DNA of 64,000 nucleotides from Isosphaeraceae bacterium (lineage in GTDB: Bacteria > Planctomycetota > Planctomycetia > Isosphaerales > Isosphaeraceae), in the NCBI GenBank assembly GCA_025356435.1, contig JANXSY010000027.1, positions 1-64,000 on the forward strand, written 5' to 3'. The stretch's first letter is position 1. Every line of letters starts with the position of its first letter. Under the pieces are notes generated by a model. It saw only the letters and a list, made by a program, of their open reading frames with translations, was not told the DNA's origin and made no database searches. This document shows, in pieces, positions 46,113 to 54,675 of this stretch. Made by a program: the position numbers and the translations under genes.

Positions 46113-47042
46113 ATGATGGCCTCAATCGGCCTCTTGATGGCCCTCTCTCTAATCGGCGGTCATCCAGCCCTTATTGAAAGCGGGGGCGACCCGGCACCGG
46201 GCCTGCTCGTCAATCGGACCGTCGGGACGCGACCGTTCGATCGGCCCGACCCGGACCGGCCGACCATCGTCTTCATCCACGGCATCAACCCGTTGCCTGG
46301 GGTCGTTCACTTCACGATGGCCGGGCACCTCTCCAAGGCGATCGCGCGACGGTATGGCCCGGGCACCTTCAACGTGCTCGACTGGGACTGGAATGCCGCC
46401 ACCTTCACGAGCCTGCGGCATCGCGACAACATCGACGCCGCGATCGACCAGGGCCGACGATTGGCCGAGGCTCTCCTACTCGCGGGCTTCGACCCGGCCC
46501 AAGTCCATCTCATCGGCCATAGCGCGGGGGGACTCGCGGCGGCTTCGGCCGCCCAGACAATCTTTCGGACGAGAGGAATCCGGGTCGCGCAGGTGACACT
46601 CCTTGAACCGGCGGGTTGTACCCACGACGCCATATTCGAGGAACTGCAAGCCGTCACGTCGGCCGGTCGCGTCGAGAATTACTGGACCCCCGGCCTCAGC
46701 GCATTCGGTCGCGCAGCGGACGTGCCCGGCGTGACCGACTATCGGGTCGACCACCCGACCCCGTTCACCGGGACGATGATCCCGAGCCGGTCAGGGCACC
46801 TGTGTATCGTGCGATGGTATATCGCGACGGCCGAGGCCCCCGCCAGCCATTCGGGATTCAACACCAGTGTCCTGCTCGTGAGAGAGGTCGTTTCTGGAAA
46901 GACGAATCATCCGCAGACGCCGAGCCCTTACACCCCTTCGACGAGGGCCCGGACCCGGTCGAGGCCACGGCGGACCACGTCGAGCGGGTCGGCTTCCCAG
47001 AGCGAAGGGTTAAAGAGTTCGAGGGAGAGCGGGCCTCGGTAG
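46113..47042 (+). CDS. secreted alpha/beta hydrolase with odd C-terminal tail
   Basis: 309 residues. N-terminal hydrophobic signal (MMASIGLLMALSLIGGHPAL), then an alpha/beta hydrolase: PTIVFIHGINPL (oxyanion region), LIGHSAGGLAAASAAQ with nucleophile Ser in GHSAG, and a late His in PSRSGHLCIVRWY. It resembles lipase/esterase-like proteins. The last 38 or so residues (PSTRARTRSRPRRTTSSGSA onward) are arginine/serine-rich and lie over the 3' end of the convergent isomerase gene, a 115-bp overlap. The real C-terminus may have been lost by mutation. Confidence 0.75.
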   Translation: MMASIGLLMALSLIGGHPALIESGGDPAPGLLVNRTVGTRPFDRPDPDRPTIVFIHGINPLPGVVHFTMAGHLSKAIARRYGPGTFNVLDWDWNAATFTSLRHRDNIDAAIDQGRRLAEALLLAGFDPAQVHLIGHSAGGLAAASAAQTIFRTRGIRVAQVTLLEPAGCTHDAIFEELQAVTSAGRVENYWTPGLSAFGRAADVPGVTDYRVDHPTPFTGTMIPSRSGHLCIVRWYIATAEAPASHSGFNTSVLLVREVVSGKTNHPQTPSPYTPSTRARTRSRPRRTTSSGSASQSEGLKSSRESGPR

Positions 47043-47755
47043 CCAATCGTGCGGAGGTTGGCGATCACCCGAGGGAGGTTGGCGATGCCGTCGCCGGGGA
47101 GGACGCGGTCGGAGTCGGATTGGGTTAACGGGTCGGGCACGGCAGGAATATCGTTGATATGAAAACAGGCGAGTTGGTCCCCCTTGAGCATCAGGAGGTC
47201 GTCGAACGAGCCGCCGCCTCGGATCATGTGAAAGACGTCGGCGACGACGGTGGCACTGGGGTCATGGGTGCCGTCGGCCACCGCGAGGGCGGACGCGACG
47301 CTGTTAATCCCGTCGACAAATCCGAGGAACTCCATGCTCGGTCTAACCCCTTCCTTGCGGCCAATCTCGAGCAGTCGGGAATAGCGATCCGAGGCGCGGG
47401 CGAGGTCGACGACCTCTTGCGGCGGGCTGGCGACGATAAAAGGGCTGCCGAGCGCGGCGGCCTGCTCCATCCGGCGATGCGAGTCGTCGATCACCCGCTG
47501 GTAGTCCGAACCTTCCGCCGTGACCCAACCGTGGAGCGCGATCATGCTCACCACGCTAAGGCCAGCGTCGGCAAGGGCCAATTTCAGGGTTGCCATCGAG
47601 CCGCCGCTGGTCAGATAGGCCGTGACCTCGTCGTTCCAGGGCTCGATGGCGGTGTAACCCGCCTCGCCCGCAATCCGGATCTTGTCAAGCAGCGGAGTCG
47701 TTCGGATCGTGCTCGTATTCAAGCAATAGGTAAATGTCGACACGTCGGGCCTCAT
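46928..47755 (-). CDS. sugar phosphate isomerase/epimerase (TIM barrel)
   Basis: 275 residues with metal-site features of the xylose isomerase-like fold: E in YTAIEPWND, IVASPPQE, E in SMEFLGFVDG, D-x2-H in VVADVFHMIRGG, H in ACFHINDIPA, and E in PLSLELFNP. The normal length supports the ATG at 47755. Cytoplasmic; substrate unknown. It lies 43 bases downstream of the SDR gene on the same strand, suggesting a small sugar or polyol oxidation-isomerisation operon. Confidence 0.85.
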   Translation of the reverse strand: MRPDVSTFTYCLNTSTIRTTPLLDKIRIAGEAGYTAIEPWNDEVTAYLTSGGSMATLKLALADAGLSVVSMIALHGWVTAEGSDYQRVIDDSHRRMEQAAALGSPFIVASPPQEVVDLARASDRYSRLLEIGRKEGVRPSMEFLGFVDGINSVASALAVADGTHDPSATVVADVFHMIRGGGSFDDLLMLKGDQLACFHINDIPAVPDPLTQSDSDRVLPGDGIANLPRVIANLRTIGYRGPLSLELFNPSLWEADPLDVVRRGLDRVRALVEGV

Positions 47756-47798
47756 TTCATGGAGAGTGCAAGCGTTGTGTGCGGGCCGCCCGTCACGA

Positions 47799-48617
47799 CT
47801 ACGACCGCAAGGCGACCTCGGGGTCGTGGTAGCGGGTACGGGACTCGTGCGGGAGGTAGATCATCCCGGCATCGTCGGCGACGTGCATGCCGGAGTCGAT
47901 ATAGAGGATCTGCCCCGTAACCTTCCGGCCGGCAGGGGTGGTGAAGAAGACGACGGCGTCGCCGATCTCGTCGGAGGTCGTGAGGTTGCGGACGCCATTG
48001 GGGAAGTCGGGCCGACCGTGCTTGGCCTGCAAAACCCGTTCGCCGGGCGTGTCGACCCAGCCGGGGGCCACCATGTTGCAGGTGATGCCAGCGTCGATGT
48101 ACTCGACCGCCACCTGCTGGGTCAGCCCGAGTAGTCCCGCCTTGCTGGTGATATACGAAAAGAGGCCGGGCATCGGCCTCGTAGCGCGGGTGGTGCCGAT
48201 GTTGACGACCCCGCCGCGCGAGGCCCTAAGCAGGGGCAAGAAGGTCTTGATCCCGAGCCAGGGGCCTTTGAGATTGACCGCGAGGGTGAGTTCCCAGAGG
48301 GCCTCGTCGGTCGTCTCGACAGTCCCTCTCGGGCTGATCCCGGCCGAGTTCACGAGCAGGTCGAGCCCGCCGAAACACGCCTCGACTTCTGCCCGGACTC
48401 GCTCCCAGGCTTGGGAGTCAGAGACTTCGAGGTGGAGGCCAAGGGTCTCGGCCCCCCCGTCAGCGAGGACTGCGGCCGAGGCGAGCGCGGTCTCGGCATT
48501 GCGGTCGGTCAAGACGACGCGGTGGCCGGCCTTGGCGAGGGCGCGGGCGATCCCCTGGCCGATCCCCTGGCCTGCTCCAGTGACAAGGGCAACGGGTCGT
48601 TTGAACGGTTCAGACAT
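47799..48617 (-). CDS. short-chain dehydrogenase/reductase
   Basis: 272 residues: cofactor motif TGAGQGIGQGIA (about 14-25), D at the end of strand 2 (LTDRN, favouring NAD), NSAGISPRG, the catalytic Tyr-x3-Lys in SYITSKAG, and a downstream APGWVDTP. It should oxidise or reduce a sugar, polyol or hydroxy acid. The C-terminus is longer than minimal SDRs (MIYLPHESRTRYHDPEVALR), suggesting a subunit contact. First gene of the two-gene operon with the isomerase. Confidence 0.9.
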   Translation of the reverse strand: MSEPFKRPVALVTGAGQGIGQGIARALAKAGHRVVLTDRNAETALASAAVLADGGAETLGLHLEVSDSQAWERVRAEVEACFGGLDLLVNSAGISPRGTVETTDEALWELTLAVNLKGPWLGIKTFLPLLRASRGGVVNIGTTRATRPMPGLFSYITSKAGLLGLTQQVAVEYIDAGITCNMVAPGWVDTPGERVLQAKHGRPDFPNGVRNLTTSDEIGDAVVFFTTPAGRKVTGQILYIDSGMHVADDAGMIYLPHESRTRYHDPEVALRS

Positions 48618-48810
48618 AGCGGCTCAACTCGACAAGGTCTGCCTTCGGGCATTTTTCCGGACGATCTGGTATCCGAAGCCCTTAGGTTGTGCTTCAATGG
48701 GGCGTCACACGGAGGGGTTTCCCCGAGCGGGGATTATGGCGCGCCCACCGAGGTCCGGCCAGGGGTGGCCGGGCGCGGGGATCGATCGACGTCGAAGGGC
48801 GGTCTGAGTC

Positions 48811-50025
48811 ATGGCCGTCGTGCTGATCGCAACCCTCGACACCAAGGGGCGAGAGCTGGGTTTCGTGCGTGACCTCATCCGAGCCTCCGGCCTGGAGACG
48901 GTCGTGATCGACGTCGGCTCACTTGGGCCGCCGACGATCGAGCCCGACCTGAGCCGCGACGAGGTTTTCCGTCGCGCCGGAAGCTCAGCCGATCGGGCGA
49001 GGGAGCGGGCCGACCGTGGCGAGGCCGTCTCCGAGGCGGCGCGGGGTGTCGCGGCGCTGGTGGGCGAACTCGACGCGGCGGGAAAGGTCGACGCCGTGCT
49101 CGCGATCGGCGGCTCGGCCGGGACGGTCATCGGCACCGCCGCCATGCGTGCCCTGCCCTTCGGGCGACCGAAAGTCATGGTTAGCACGCTCGCAAGCGGC
49201 CAGGTCGGCCCCTATGTCGGCGGCACCGACATCATGATGCTCTACCCGGTGGCGGATATCGCCGGCCTGAACCGGCTGACGCGCACCGTACTTTCCAACG
49301 CCGCGAATGCCGTCGCCGGGATGGTCCGGGGATTGTCAACCCGGCGAGACGGCGACGATGATCTCAGGCCCGTGGTCGCGGCCACCATGTTCGGCGTGAC
49401 CACTCCCTGCGTCGACCGCGCCCGCTCGCTCCTCGAAGCGAAGGGCTGCGAGGTGATTGTCTTCCACGCGACCGGGGTCGGCGGCCGATCGATGGAAGGG
49501 CTGATCCGCGACGGACTGGTGAACGGCGTGCTCGACCTGACTACCACCGAGCTTGCCGACGAACAGGTCGGGGGCATCCTCTCGGCCGGCCCCGATCGGC
49601 TCGAAGCGGCGGGGCGACGCGGCATCCCACAAGTGGTGAGCGTCGGGGCGCTCGACATGGTGAACTTCGGCCCGATGCCGACGGTCCCGGAACGATTCCG
49701 GGGCCGTACGTTCCACGTCCACAACGAGACCGTCACGCTCATGCGGACGACCCCCGCCGAGAACGCCGCGATCGGCACGCGGATGGCCGAGGTGCTCGGG
49801 CGATCCCGAGGTCCCGTGACGGTCTTGATCCCGCTGCGAGGCGTCTCGGCCCTCGACGCCCCCGGCCGCCCGTTCCACGACCCCGAGGCCGATTCGGCGC
49901 TCTTCGGGGCGATCCGATCCGGGTTGGCCGGGCACGCCGAAGTCCGGCTCGTCGAGCGAGACCTACACATTAACGATCCAGCATTTGCGGAAGACGCCTC
50001 GAAACTTCTCTTCGAAATGCAGTGA
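48811..50025 (+). CDS. Tm-1-like ATP-binding protein (UPF0261)
   Basis: 404 residues of the Tm-1-like family: [99 protein letters not shown] and the C-terminal [20 protein letters not shown]. Plant Tm-1 pairs this domain with a TIM-barrel partner, encoded here by the next gene. The bacterial role is unknown. ATG 48811 opens the gene; a GTG start of the next frame overlaps its stop. Confidence 0.9.
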   Translation: MAVVLIATLDTKGRELGFVRDLIRASGLETVVIDVGSLGPPTIEPDLSRDEVFRRAGSSADRARERADRGEAVSEAARGVAALVGELDAAGKVDAVLAIGGSAGTVIGTAAMRALPFGRPKVMVSTLASGQVGPYVGGTDIMMLYPVADIAGLNRLTRTVLSNAANAVAGMVRGLSTRRDGDDDLRPVVAATMFGVTTPCVDRARSLLEAKGCEVIVFHATGVGGRSMEGLIRDGLVNGVLDLTTTELADEQVGGILSAGPDRLEAAGRRGIPQVVSVGALDMVNFGPMPTVPERFRGRTFHVHNETVTLMRTTPAENAAIGTRMAEVLGRSRGPVTVLIPLRGVSALDAPGRPFHDPEADSALFGAIRSGLAGHAEVRLVERDLHINDPAFAEDASKLLFEMQ

Positions 50026-50063
50026 CAACCGCCTATAGTCAGTTCAAACAGGAAAGGCCGATC

Positions 50064-50894
50064 ATGACCCGTTCGGAAATTCTCGAAACGTTCCGGCGGA
50101 AGATCGCCGAGGGTCGCCCGATCATCGGCGGCGGAGCGGGAACCGGCCTCAGCGCCAAGTGCGCGGAGGCGGGCGGCATCGATCTGATCATCATTTATAA
50201 CTCCGGCCGGTTCCGTATGGCCGGGCGAGGTAGCCTCGCCGGCCTGATGCCCTACGGTGATGCCAACGCGATCGTGATGGAGATGGCCCGCGAGGTCTTG
50301 CCCGTTGTCGAGAACACGCCGGTACTCGCCGGCGTCTGCGGGACCGACCCGTTTCGCGTGATGTCGCGGTTCTTGGTTGAGGTGCGCGACGCCGGGTTCT
50401 CGGGAGTGCAGAACTTCCCGACCGTGGGCCTAATCGACGGCACGTTCCGACAAGGGCTCGAAGAGACCGGGATGGGCTACGATCGCGAGATTGAGATGAT
50501 CGCCCAGGCCCGTCAGCTCGACCTGCTGACATGCCCCTATGTCCACAACCCGATCGAAGCCCGCGCGATGGCCATGGCGGGGGCGGACGTGCTGGTCCCC
50601 CACGTCGGCCTGACGACGAAGGGCCTGATCGGCTCCAAAAGCGCGATCGACCTCGACGAGGCGGTGCGGCGGGTGCAGGCGATGGCCGACGCGGCATTCG
50701 CGGTCCGCGACGACGTGATCGTACTCTGCCATGGCGGGCCGATCGCCGAGCCCGAGGACGTGGCCTACCTCTTCCGCAAGACGCGCGGGATCGCCGGATT
50801 CTTCGGTGCGAGCAGCATCGAGCGGCTGCCGACCGAACTGGCGATCATCGGTCAAGTCCGGGCCTTCGCGGCTCTGAAGCCGCCCGGGAGATGA
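50064..50894 (+). CDS. phosphoenolpyruvate hydrolase-like TIM-barrel protein
   Basis: 276 residues: [92 protein letters not shown] and [14 protein letters not shown] match the PEP hydrolase-like/TIM-barrel family (PF09370 type) that accompanies the Tm-1 domain. Reaction in bacteria not established. I use ATG 50064 with GGAAAGG upstream; a GTG at 50022 overlapping the previous stop is possible. The two genes are surely one operon. Confidence 0.88.
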   Translation: MTRSEILETFRRKIAEGRPIIGGGAGTGLSAKCAEAGGIDLIIIYNSGRFRMAGRGSLAGLMPYGDANAIVMEMAREVLPVVENTPVLAGVCGTDPFRVMSRFLVEVRDAGFSGVQNFPTVGLIDGTFRQGLEETGMGYDREIEMIAQARQLDLLTCPYVHNPIEARAMAMAGADVLVPHVGLTTKGLIGSKSAIDLDEAVRRVQAMADAAFAVRDDVIVLCHGGPIAEPEDVAYLFRKTRGIAGFFGASSIERLPTELAIIGQVRAFAALKPPGR

Positions 50895-50906
50895 TCCATG
50901 GGCCGC

Positions 50907-51116
50907 TCAGACGCGGGTAGGGACGTCGTCCTCGAATTCGTCCCACCACTCGATATCCTGGCGGTCGGGGTCAGAATCTCCGGGGAGTGCCGAATCCAAG
51001 GGGTCCGGTTCAGGCAGGGTGATCGTGATCATGGCGCGTCCTTCGGGAAAATAGGACGGCAACAGCACGCAGACATATCGGTCGGGCGGGATCGAGATTT
51101 CGGTCCGATAGCGCAT
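50907..51116 (-). CDS. small acidic hypothetical protein
   Basis: 69 residues: a beta-like start (MRYRTEISIPPDRYVCVLLP), EGRAMITITLPEP, then an acidic end rich in D and W (DPDRQDIEWWDEFEDD). It resembles short planctomycete proteins of unknown role that precede toxin-like or PIN genes, but no toxin gene is adjacent. ATG at 51116. It sits 12 bases tail-to-tail with the previous gene and 80 bases downstream of the MaoC gene on the same strand. Confidence 0.5.
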   Translation of the reverse strand: MRYRTEISIPPDRYVCVLLPSYFPEGRAMITITLPEPDPLDSALPGDSDPDRQDIEWWDEFEDDVPTRV

Positions 51117-51196
51117 CTCACGGGGCCTCGCTGATGACGACCGGGACGGTCCAAGGTGAAGGGGCGAAGCTGGATCGGTGCGGTATCCGCGCCGTC

Positions 51197-51691
51197 TTAG
51201 GTCTCGTCGGCATCGGCTTCATCGCCGACGGGTGCGGCAAGGTGGGCGCGGACGAGCGTCTGCGTCCGCCCTTCCTGGACCATGTCTCCGGCCTGGTTGA
51301 CGATCCGTCGATGCCAGGTGATGATACCGCGACGACCCTTGGCGCGGGGTTCCATCGCCTCGACCCGGCTGAGAACCTTGATCGTATCTCCGAAGAGGAT
51401 GGGCTTGTGGAAGGTCCATCCGAGGATGCCGAGGAAGGCCAGCGTGTCGACGCGAGGCGCGAAGCTAGTCAGCCCCGCAGCGAACGAGAGGCCGAGCAGG
51501 CCGTGGGCCACCGGCCTGCCGAACGGCCCCCGTCGGGCCGATTCGTGGTCAACATGGAGGGCGTTGAAGTCTCCCGTGAGCGCGGCGAAGTTCGACACGT
51601 CGGCCTCGGTCACCGTCCGCGAGGGGCTTTCCCACTCGTCGCCGACCGCGAGATCGTTGTAACCCAGCAATTCGATCGGGCGCAATGCCAT
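51197..51691 (-). CDS. MaoC family dehydratase
   Basis: 164 residues with the hot-dog hydratase layout: VGDEWESPSRTVTEADVSNF, then ALTGDFNALHVDHESARRGP with the catalytic D and H, followed by FGRPVAHGLLGLSFAAGL and the closing strand FHKPILFGDTIKVLSRVEAM. It hydrates trans-2-enoyl-CoA with R specificity, or acts on branched acyl-CoA. Functionally it could belong with the CoA cluster 6 kb upstream, but the gene is separate. ATG at 51691. Confidence 0.9.
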   Translation of the reverse strand: MALRPIELLGYNDLAVGDEWESPSRTVTEADVSNFAALTGDFNALHVDHESARRGPFGRPVAHGLLGLSFAAGLTSFAPRVDTLAFLGILGWTFHKPILFGDTIKVLSRVEAMEPRAKGRRGIITWHRRIVNQAGDMVQEGRTQTLVRAHLAAPVGDEADADET

Positions 51692-51923
51692 GCGTCGCCC
51701 CCCTCACCTAACTGGGCCTGCTCCGTGATCTTAGCACGGGGCGAACTGAGATGAACGGTCGAAAACGGAACGAATTGTGCAGGTTGAGCGAATCTGCGTC
51801 AAGCCAACCCGAAGAGAGTTCCGCGGCGAGCGTCCCGACCATACGAGCCCCTGAAGCGATCCGTCTCGAGGTCGAGGCCGCCGTCTCTCCCGCCCTAACC
51901 GCCGAATTGAGGAGTGTGTTTGT

Positions 51924-52523
51924 ATGACTCGACCTTTGAGGGTCCTCGTCGTCGACGACGAAAAGCCGGTCGCCGCCGGGCTCCAGGGTCAACTGGATGC
52001 ACTCGGTTACGACGTGGTGGCCTTGGCGCACGACGGCCACTATGCCATTGAGGTCTGCCGCCGCACCCAGCCCGACCTTGTCATTATGGACATCGAGATG
52101 CCCGGCCTTGACGGGCTCGCTGCCGCGAGACAAATTGCCAAAGACCCCGGCACGCCAGTGATCATCCTCACAGCCCACGGCCACCCGAACCTGGTTGAAC
52201 AGGCGGTCGAGGACGGTGTGGTCCATTACCTGCTCAAGCCGGTGACGAGCCCAAGCCTCCACGCCGCGATCCAGGTCGCGATCGCTCGGTCGCGTGAGGT
52301 CCACGAACTGCGAGAGAACGTCAACGCCCTGGAGATGACTTTACGCGACCGCAAGATCATCGAACGCGCGAAAGGCATTCTTATGACACGTCGAAACATG
52401 TCTGAGCCCGAAGCGTTCCGATATCTTCAGCGCGAGAGCCAGAACCGGCGGATTCCAATGGCGAAGCTTGCGGAGGCGATCGTCCAAGCCGACGAACTCC
52501 TCGAACCCGGCCCTACACATTGA
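51924..52523 (+). CDS. response regulator with ANTAR RNA-binding domain
   Basis: 199 residues: receiver domain (6-120) with D11-D12, phospho-acceptor D56 in VIMDIEMPG and K in LLKPVTS, then a coiled linker and an ANTAR domain (about 130-190; LRDRKIIERAKGILMTRRNM, SEPEAFRYLQRESQNRRIPM, AKLAEAIVQ). ANTAR proteins act by antitermination, binding paired hexaloop hairpins in leader RNA. No such leader could be assigned by eye in this window. It is followed by a BON-domain gene and a histidine kinase gene on the same strand, one of which may be its partner. Confidence 0.92.
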   Translation: MTRPLRVLVVDDEKPVAAGLQGQLDALGYDVVALAHDGHYAIEVCRRTQPDLVIMDIEMPGLDGLAAARQIAKDPGTPVIILTAHGHPNLVEQAVEDGVVHYLLKPVTSPSLHAAIQVAIARSREVHELRENVNALEMTLRDRKIIERAKGILMTRRNMSEPEAFRYLQRESQNRRIPMAKLAEAIVQADELLEPGPTH

Positions 52524-52746
52524 GTGCAGCCCGTCCGGCTATCGAAGCCGTGTAGACGCGAAGAAAATCGTTGACTCTCGGGCATCGAGCGATTACGGTC
52601 GACGTGTCGGGGAGGCCAGGCGACCGGTCCTTAGCCCATCGACTGAAGACCCGGATGGACCGAAAGCCTCTCCGACTTCTGCTCGGCACGCGGCCTTGAC
52701 CATCGGATGGTCAACGCCGCTCGCCGATCAACCGGGAGTCGGCAAT

Positions 52747-53004
52747 ATGACACACCCTCGGGAATCGGACGTGCGGCGGATGGCCGCGAACTCGGGGCCA
52801 ATCGGTCTCGCAGAGCGGATCGAAGGGCAGATAGAGCAGAGGGCCAGCGGTCGAATCCGCGACCTCCGCGTCGTCTGCGAGGAGGGCCAGATTACCCTTC
52901 AGGGCCACTCGCGGACCTATCACGCCAAGCAGCTCGCGCTCCAAGCAGTGCTCGACCTGACGGACGGTCACGCCATCCTGGCCAACCTAATCGTCGTCTC
53001 CTGA
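52747..53004 (+). CDS. BON-domain small protein
   Basis: 85 residues: LAERIEGQIEQRASGRIRDL, RVVCEEGQITLQGHSRTYHA and KQLALQAVLDLTDGHAILAN form a BON-like fold (two helices and three strands), which in other proteins binds phospholipid or surfaces. No signal peptide, so the cellular place is uncertain. ATG 52747 is chosen where the domain begins; the upstream open frame to 52468 is shadow sequence. It lies between the ANTAR regulator and the kinase genes. Confidence 0.7.
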   Translation: MTHPRESDVRRMAANSGPIGLAERIEGQIEQRASGRIRDLRVVCEEGQITLQGHSRTYHAKQLALQAVLDLTDGHAILANLIVVS

Positions 53005-53053
53005 CCGCGATCGCGTCCATCGCGTCTACGACCCCGCGAAGCATCATCGAGTC

Positions 53054-53824
53054 ATGAACATGGACGGTCTTCTCGACACCTCGGCCCCGCCGGCGGCCGG
53101 TGATCGCCTCAAGCCACGCGACTTCGAGCCTCGCGAGCTATTTCAAAAGCTTAGCCACGAGTTCTGTCGCCCTCTGATCTCGCTGCGAGCCGGTTTCGAC
53201 CTGCTCCTGGCGGGCTGCGAGGGTCCGATCTCGCAAGACCAGCGCGGCCATGTCCAGGAACTCCGCGCCCATTGCGACGACCTGATCCGTCTGACGCGGA
53301 CCTACCTCGATTTCGCCGGGCTTGACCGGTCGTCACGTACACCGGAGTGGGGCTCATTTCGCCTCGGTGCCCTCCTTGAGGAAGTGGCCCGCCAGTTCGC
53401 CGGCAGGGCGGCGGTGCGGGGGATCGCGTGGGAGTGCCGACTCGAAGGCCCCGATGCCACCGTGCGGACCGACCTCGCCCACTTCCAGCAAATCCTCGGC
53501 TGTCTCATCGAGAATGCGCTGGACCACACCCCCGAGGGGGGCTGGGCCGGCGTAACGGCCCGATTCGACGCAGACTCTTGGCAGGTCGAGGTCTCCGACG
53601 ACGGGTCGGGCATCCCCGCCAGAGATATCGATCGCGTCTTCGAGCCGCTCGTCCGGCTCAAGACGGGGTCTCACGCGGCCGCCGGTTCCAGGGACGGCCT
53701 CGGTATGGGCCTCGCCGTCTGCCGCGAACTGGTCGCCCACCTCGGCGGCGAGATCCACCTCCGCTCCTCGGCCGAGGCCGGCACTGCGGTGAAGGTCCGA
53801 TTCTCATTCGCAAAGGAAAGTTAA
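53054..53824 (+). CDS. soluble histidine kinase
   Basis: 256 residues without a membrane helix. HisKA-like box ELFQKLSHEFCRPLISLRAG with the phospho-acceptor His, then the ATPase domain: GCLIENALDHTPEGGWAG (N box), VSDDGSGIPARD (G1), VFEPLVRLKTGS, DGLGMGLAVCRELVAHLGGE (G2). It should sense through a partner or a short N-terminus. ATG 53054 (another ATG six bases later). Its partner may be the ANTAR regulator 530 bases upstream; this is inferred from proximity only. Confidence 0.9.
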   Translation: MNMDGLLDTSAPPAAGDRLKPRDFEPRELFQKLSHEFCRPLISLRAGFDLLLAGCEGPISQDQRGHVQELRAHCDDLIRLTRTYLDFAGLDRSSRTPEWGSFRLGALLEEVARQFAGRAAVRGIAWECRLEGPDATVRTDLAHFQQILGCLIENALDHTPEGGWAGVTARFDADSWQVEVSDDGSGIPARDIDRVFEPLVRLKTGSHAAAGSRDGLGMGLAVCRELVAHLGGEIHLRSSAEAGTAVKVRFSFAKES

Positions 53825-53835
53825 CGTGATCACGT
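53824..53835. other. perfect 12-bp palindrome in a convergent gap
   Basis: ACGTGATCACGT starts at the last base of the kinase stop codon, in the 26-base gap between two tail-to-tail kinase genes. A second small inverted repeat, TCAAC and GTTGA around AATCAA, follows at 53844-53859. It could act as a weak bidirectional terminator or be a binding site. Confidence 0.3.
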
Positions 53836-53850
53836 AATACAAGTCAACAA

Positions 53851-54603
53851 TCAAGTTGATCTCGTTACCGCTAATGTCGGTTTGATAGGCTCGACGCAGA
53901 GGCGAATCGTCGTCCCCTCGCCTGGGATGCCGCGAACGGACATGGTTCCCTTGTGGCGTCTCCAAATCCCGTTGGCGATGCTCAGGCCGACGCCCAGGTG
54001 GTTCGGTTTGGTGCTAAAGAAGGGCTCGACCGCGCGTTCAAGGACTTCGGCGGTCATGCCCTGCCCGTTATCGCGGACTTCGAGGACCACCCACCCGCGC
54101 TCGTCGAGCGCGGTGGAGAGGTGGATCACGAGGCCGTCCGGGCCGGCCGCCTCGATCGCGTTCGCGCTCAGGTGGTCGAGCATCGAGCGGAGGTGGTCGG
54201 CGTGGCCCAAAATCGGTGGGACGACGGCGGGGGCCACCGTCCAGCGGACCGGTAGGCCGGACTCCTGGGCCGAGCCGGATCGTTGTGCGGCGTAGTCTTC
54301 GATCAGGCGATTGAGCGTGACCTCTTCACGTCCGACATCGGTGATCGGCCGGGTGACGTCGATCAGCCGACGCGCGATGGCCGACGCTTCAAGAGCCGTG
54401 CGGATGATGGCATCGGCAAGAGCGTTCGGATCGGGCGGGTTTGGCATCGAGAGCTTAATCCGCAAGATCTCGGCATTGCTCACGACGGCGCTGAAGGCGT
54501 TGATCACATGATGACCGACCCCGGACGCGAGATGGCCCAGTTCGTTCACCGTTGCGACCACCTTGCCACGGTCGACGGCTCCCACGGTCGATTTCGGTCT
54601 CAT
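53851..54603 (-). CDS. soluble histidine kinase, atypical H box
   Basis: 250 residues without membrane helices: ELGHLASGVGHHVINAFSAV as the H box (GHHVIN in place of the usual AHEIRN), SMLDHLSANAIEAAGPDG (N box), LEVRDNGQGMTAEVLERAVE (G1), PFFSTKPNHLGVGLSIANGI (F/G2), WRRHKGTMSVRGIPGEGTTI at the end. The second His of the HH pair is the likely phospho-acceptor. It has no adjacent response regulator gene on its strand. The NPCBM gene lies upstream, 72 bases away. Confidence 0.87.
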   Translation of the reverse strand: MRPKSTVGAVDRGKVVATVNELGHLASGVGHHVINAFSAVVSNAEILRIKLSMPNPPDPNALADAIIRTALEASAIARRLIDVTRPITDVGREEVTLNRLIEDYAAQRSGSAQESGLPVRWTVAPAVVPPILGHADHLRSMLDHLSANAIEAAGPDGLVIHLSTALDERGWVVLEVRDNGQGMTAEVLERAVEPFFSTKPNHLGVGLSIANGIWRRHKGTMSVRGIPGEGTTIRLCVEPIKPTLAVTRST

Positions 54604-54675
54604 GCCACGATCGCTCCGGGGACCAAGAAAAGAATAATGGGAGAGGGAGTGTTTCTTGAGACCGGCCCGGTCGCC

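Noticed and set aside
51708-52304. 198-codon minus-strand frame opposite the ANTAR regulator
   Set aside because: The receiver domain on the plus strand explains the openness.
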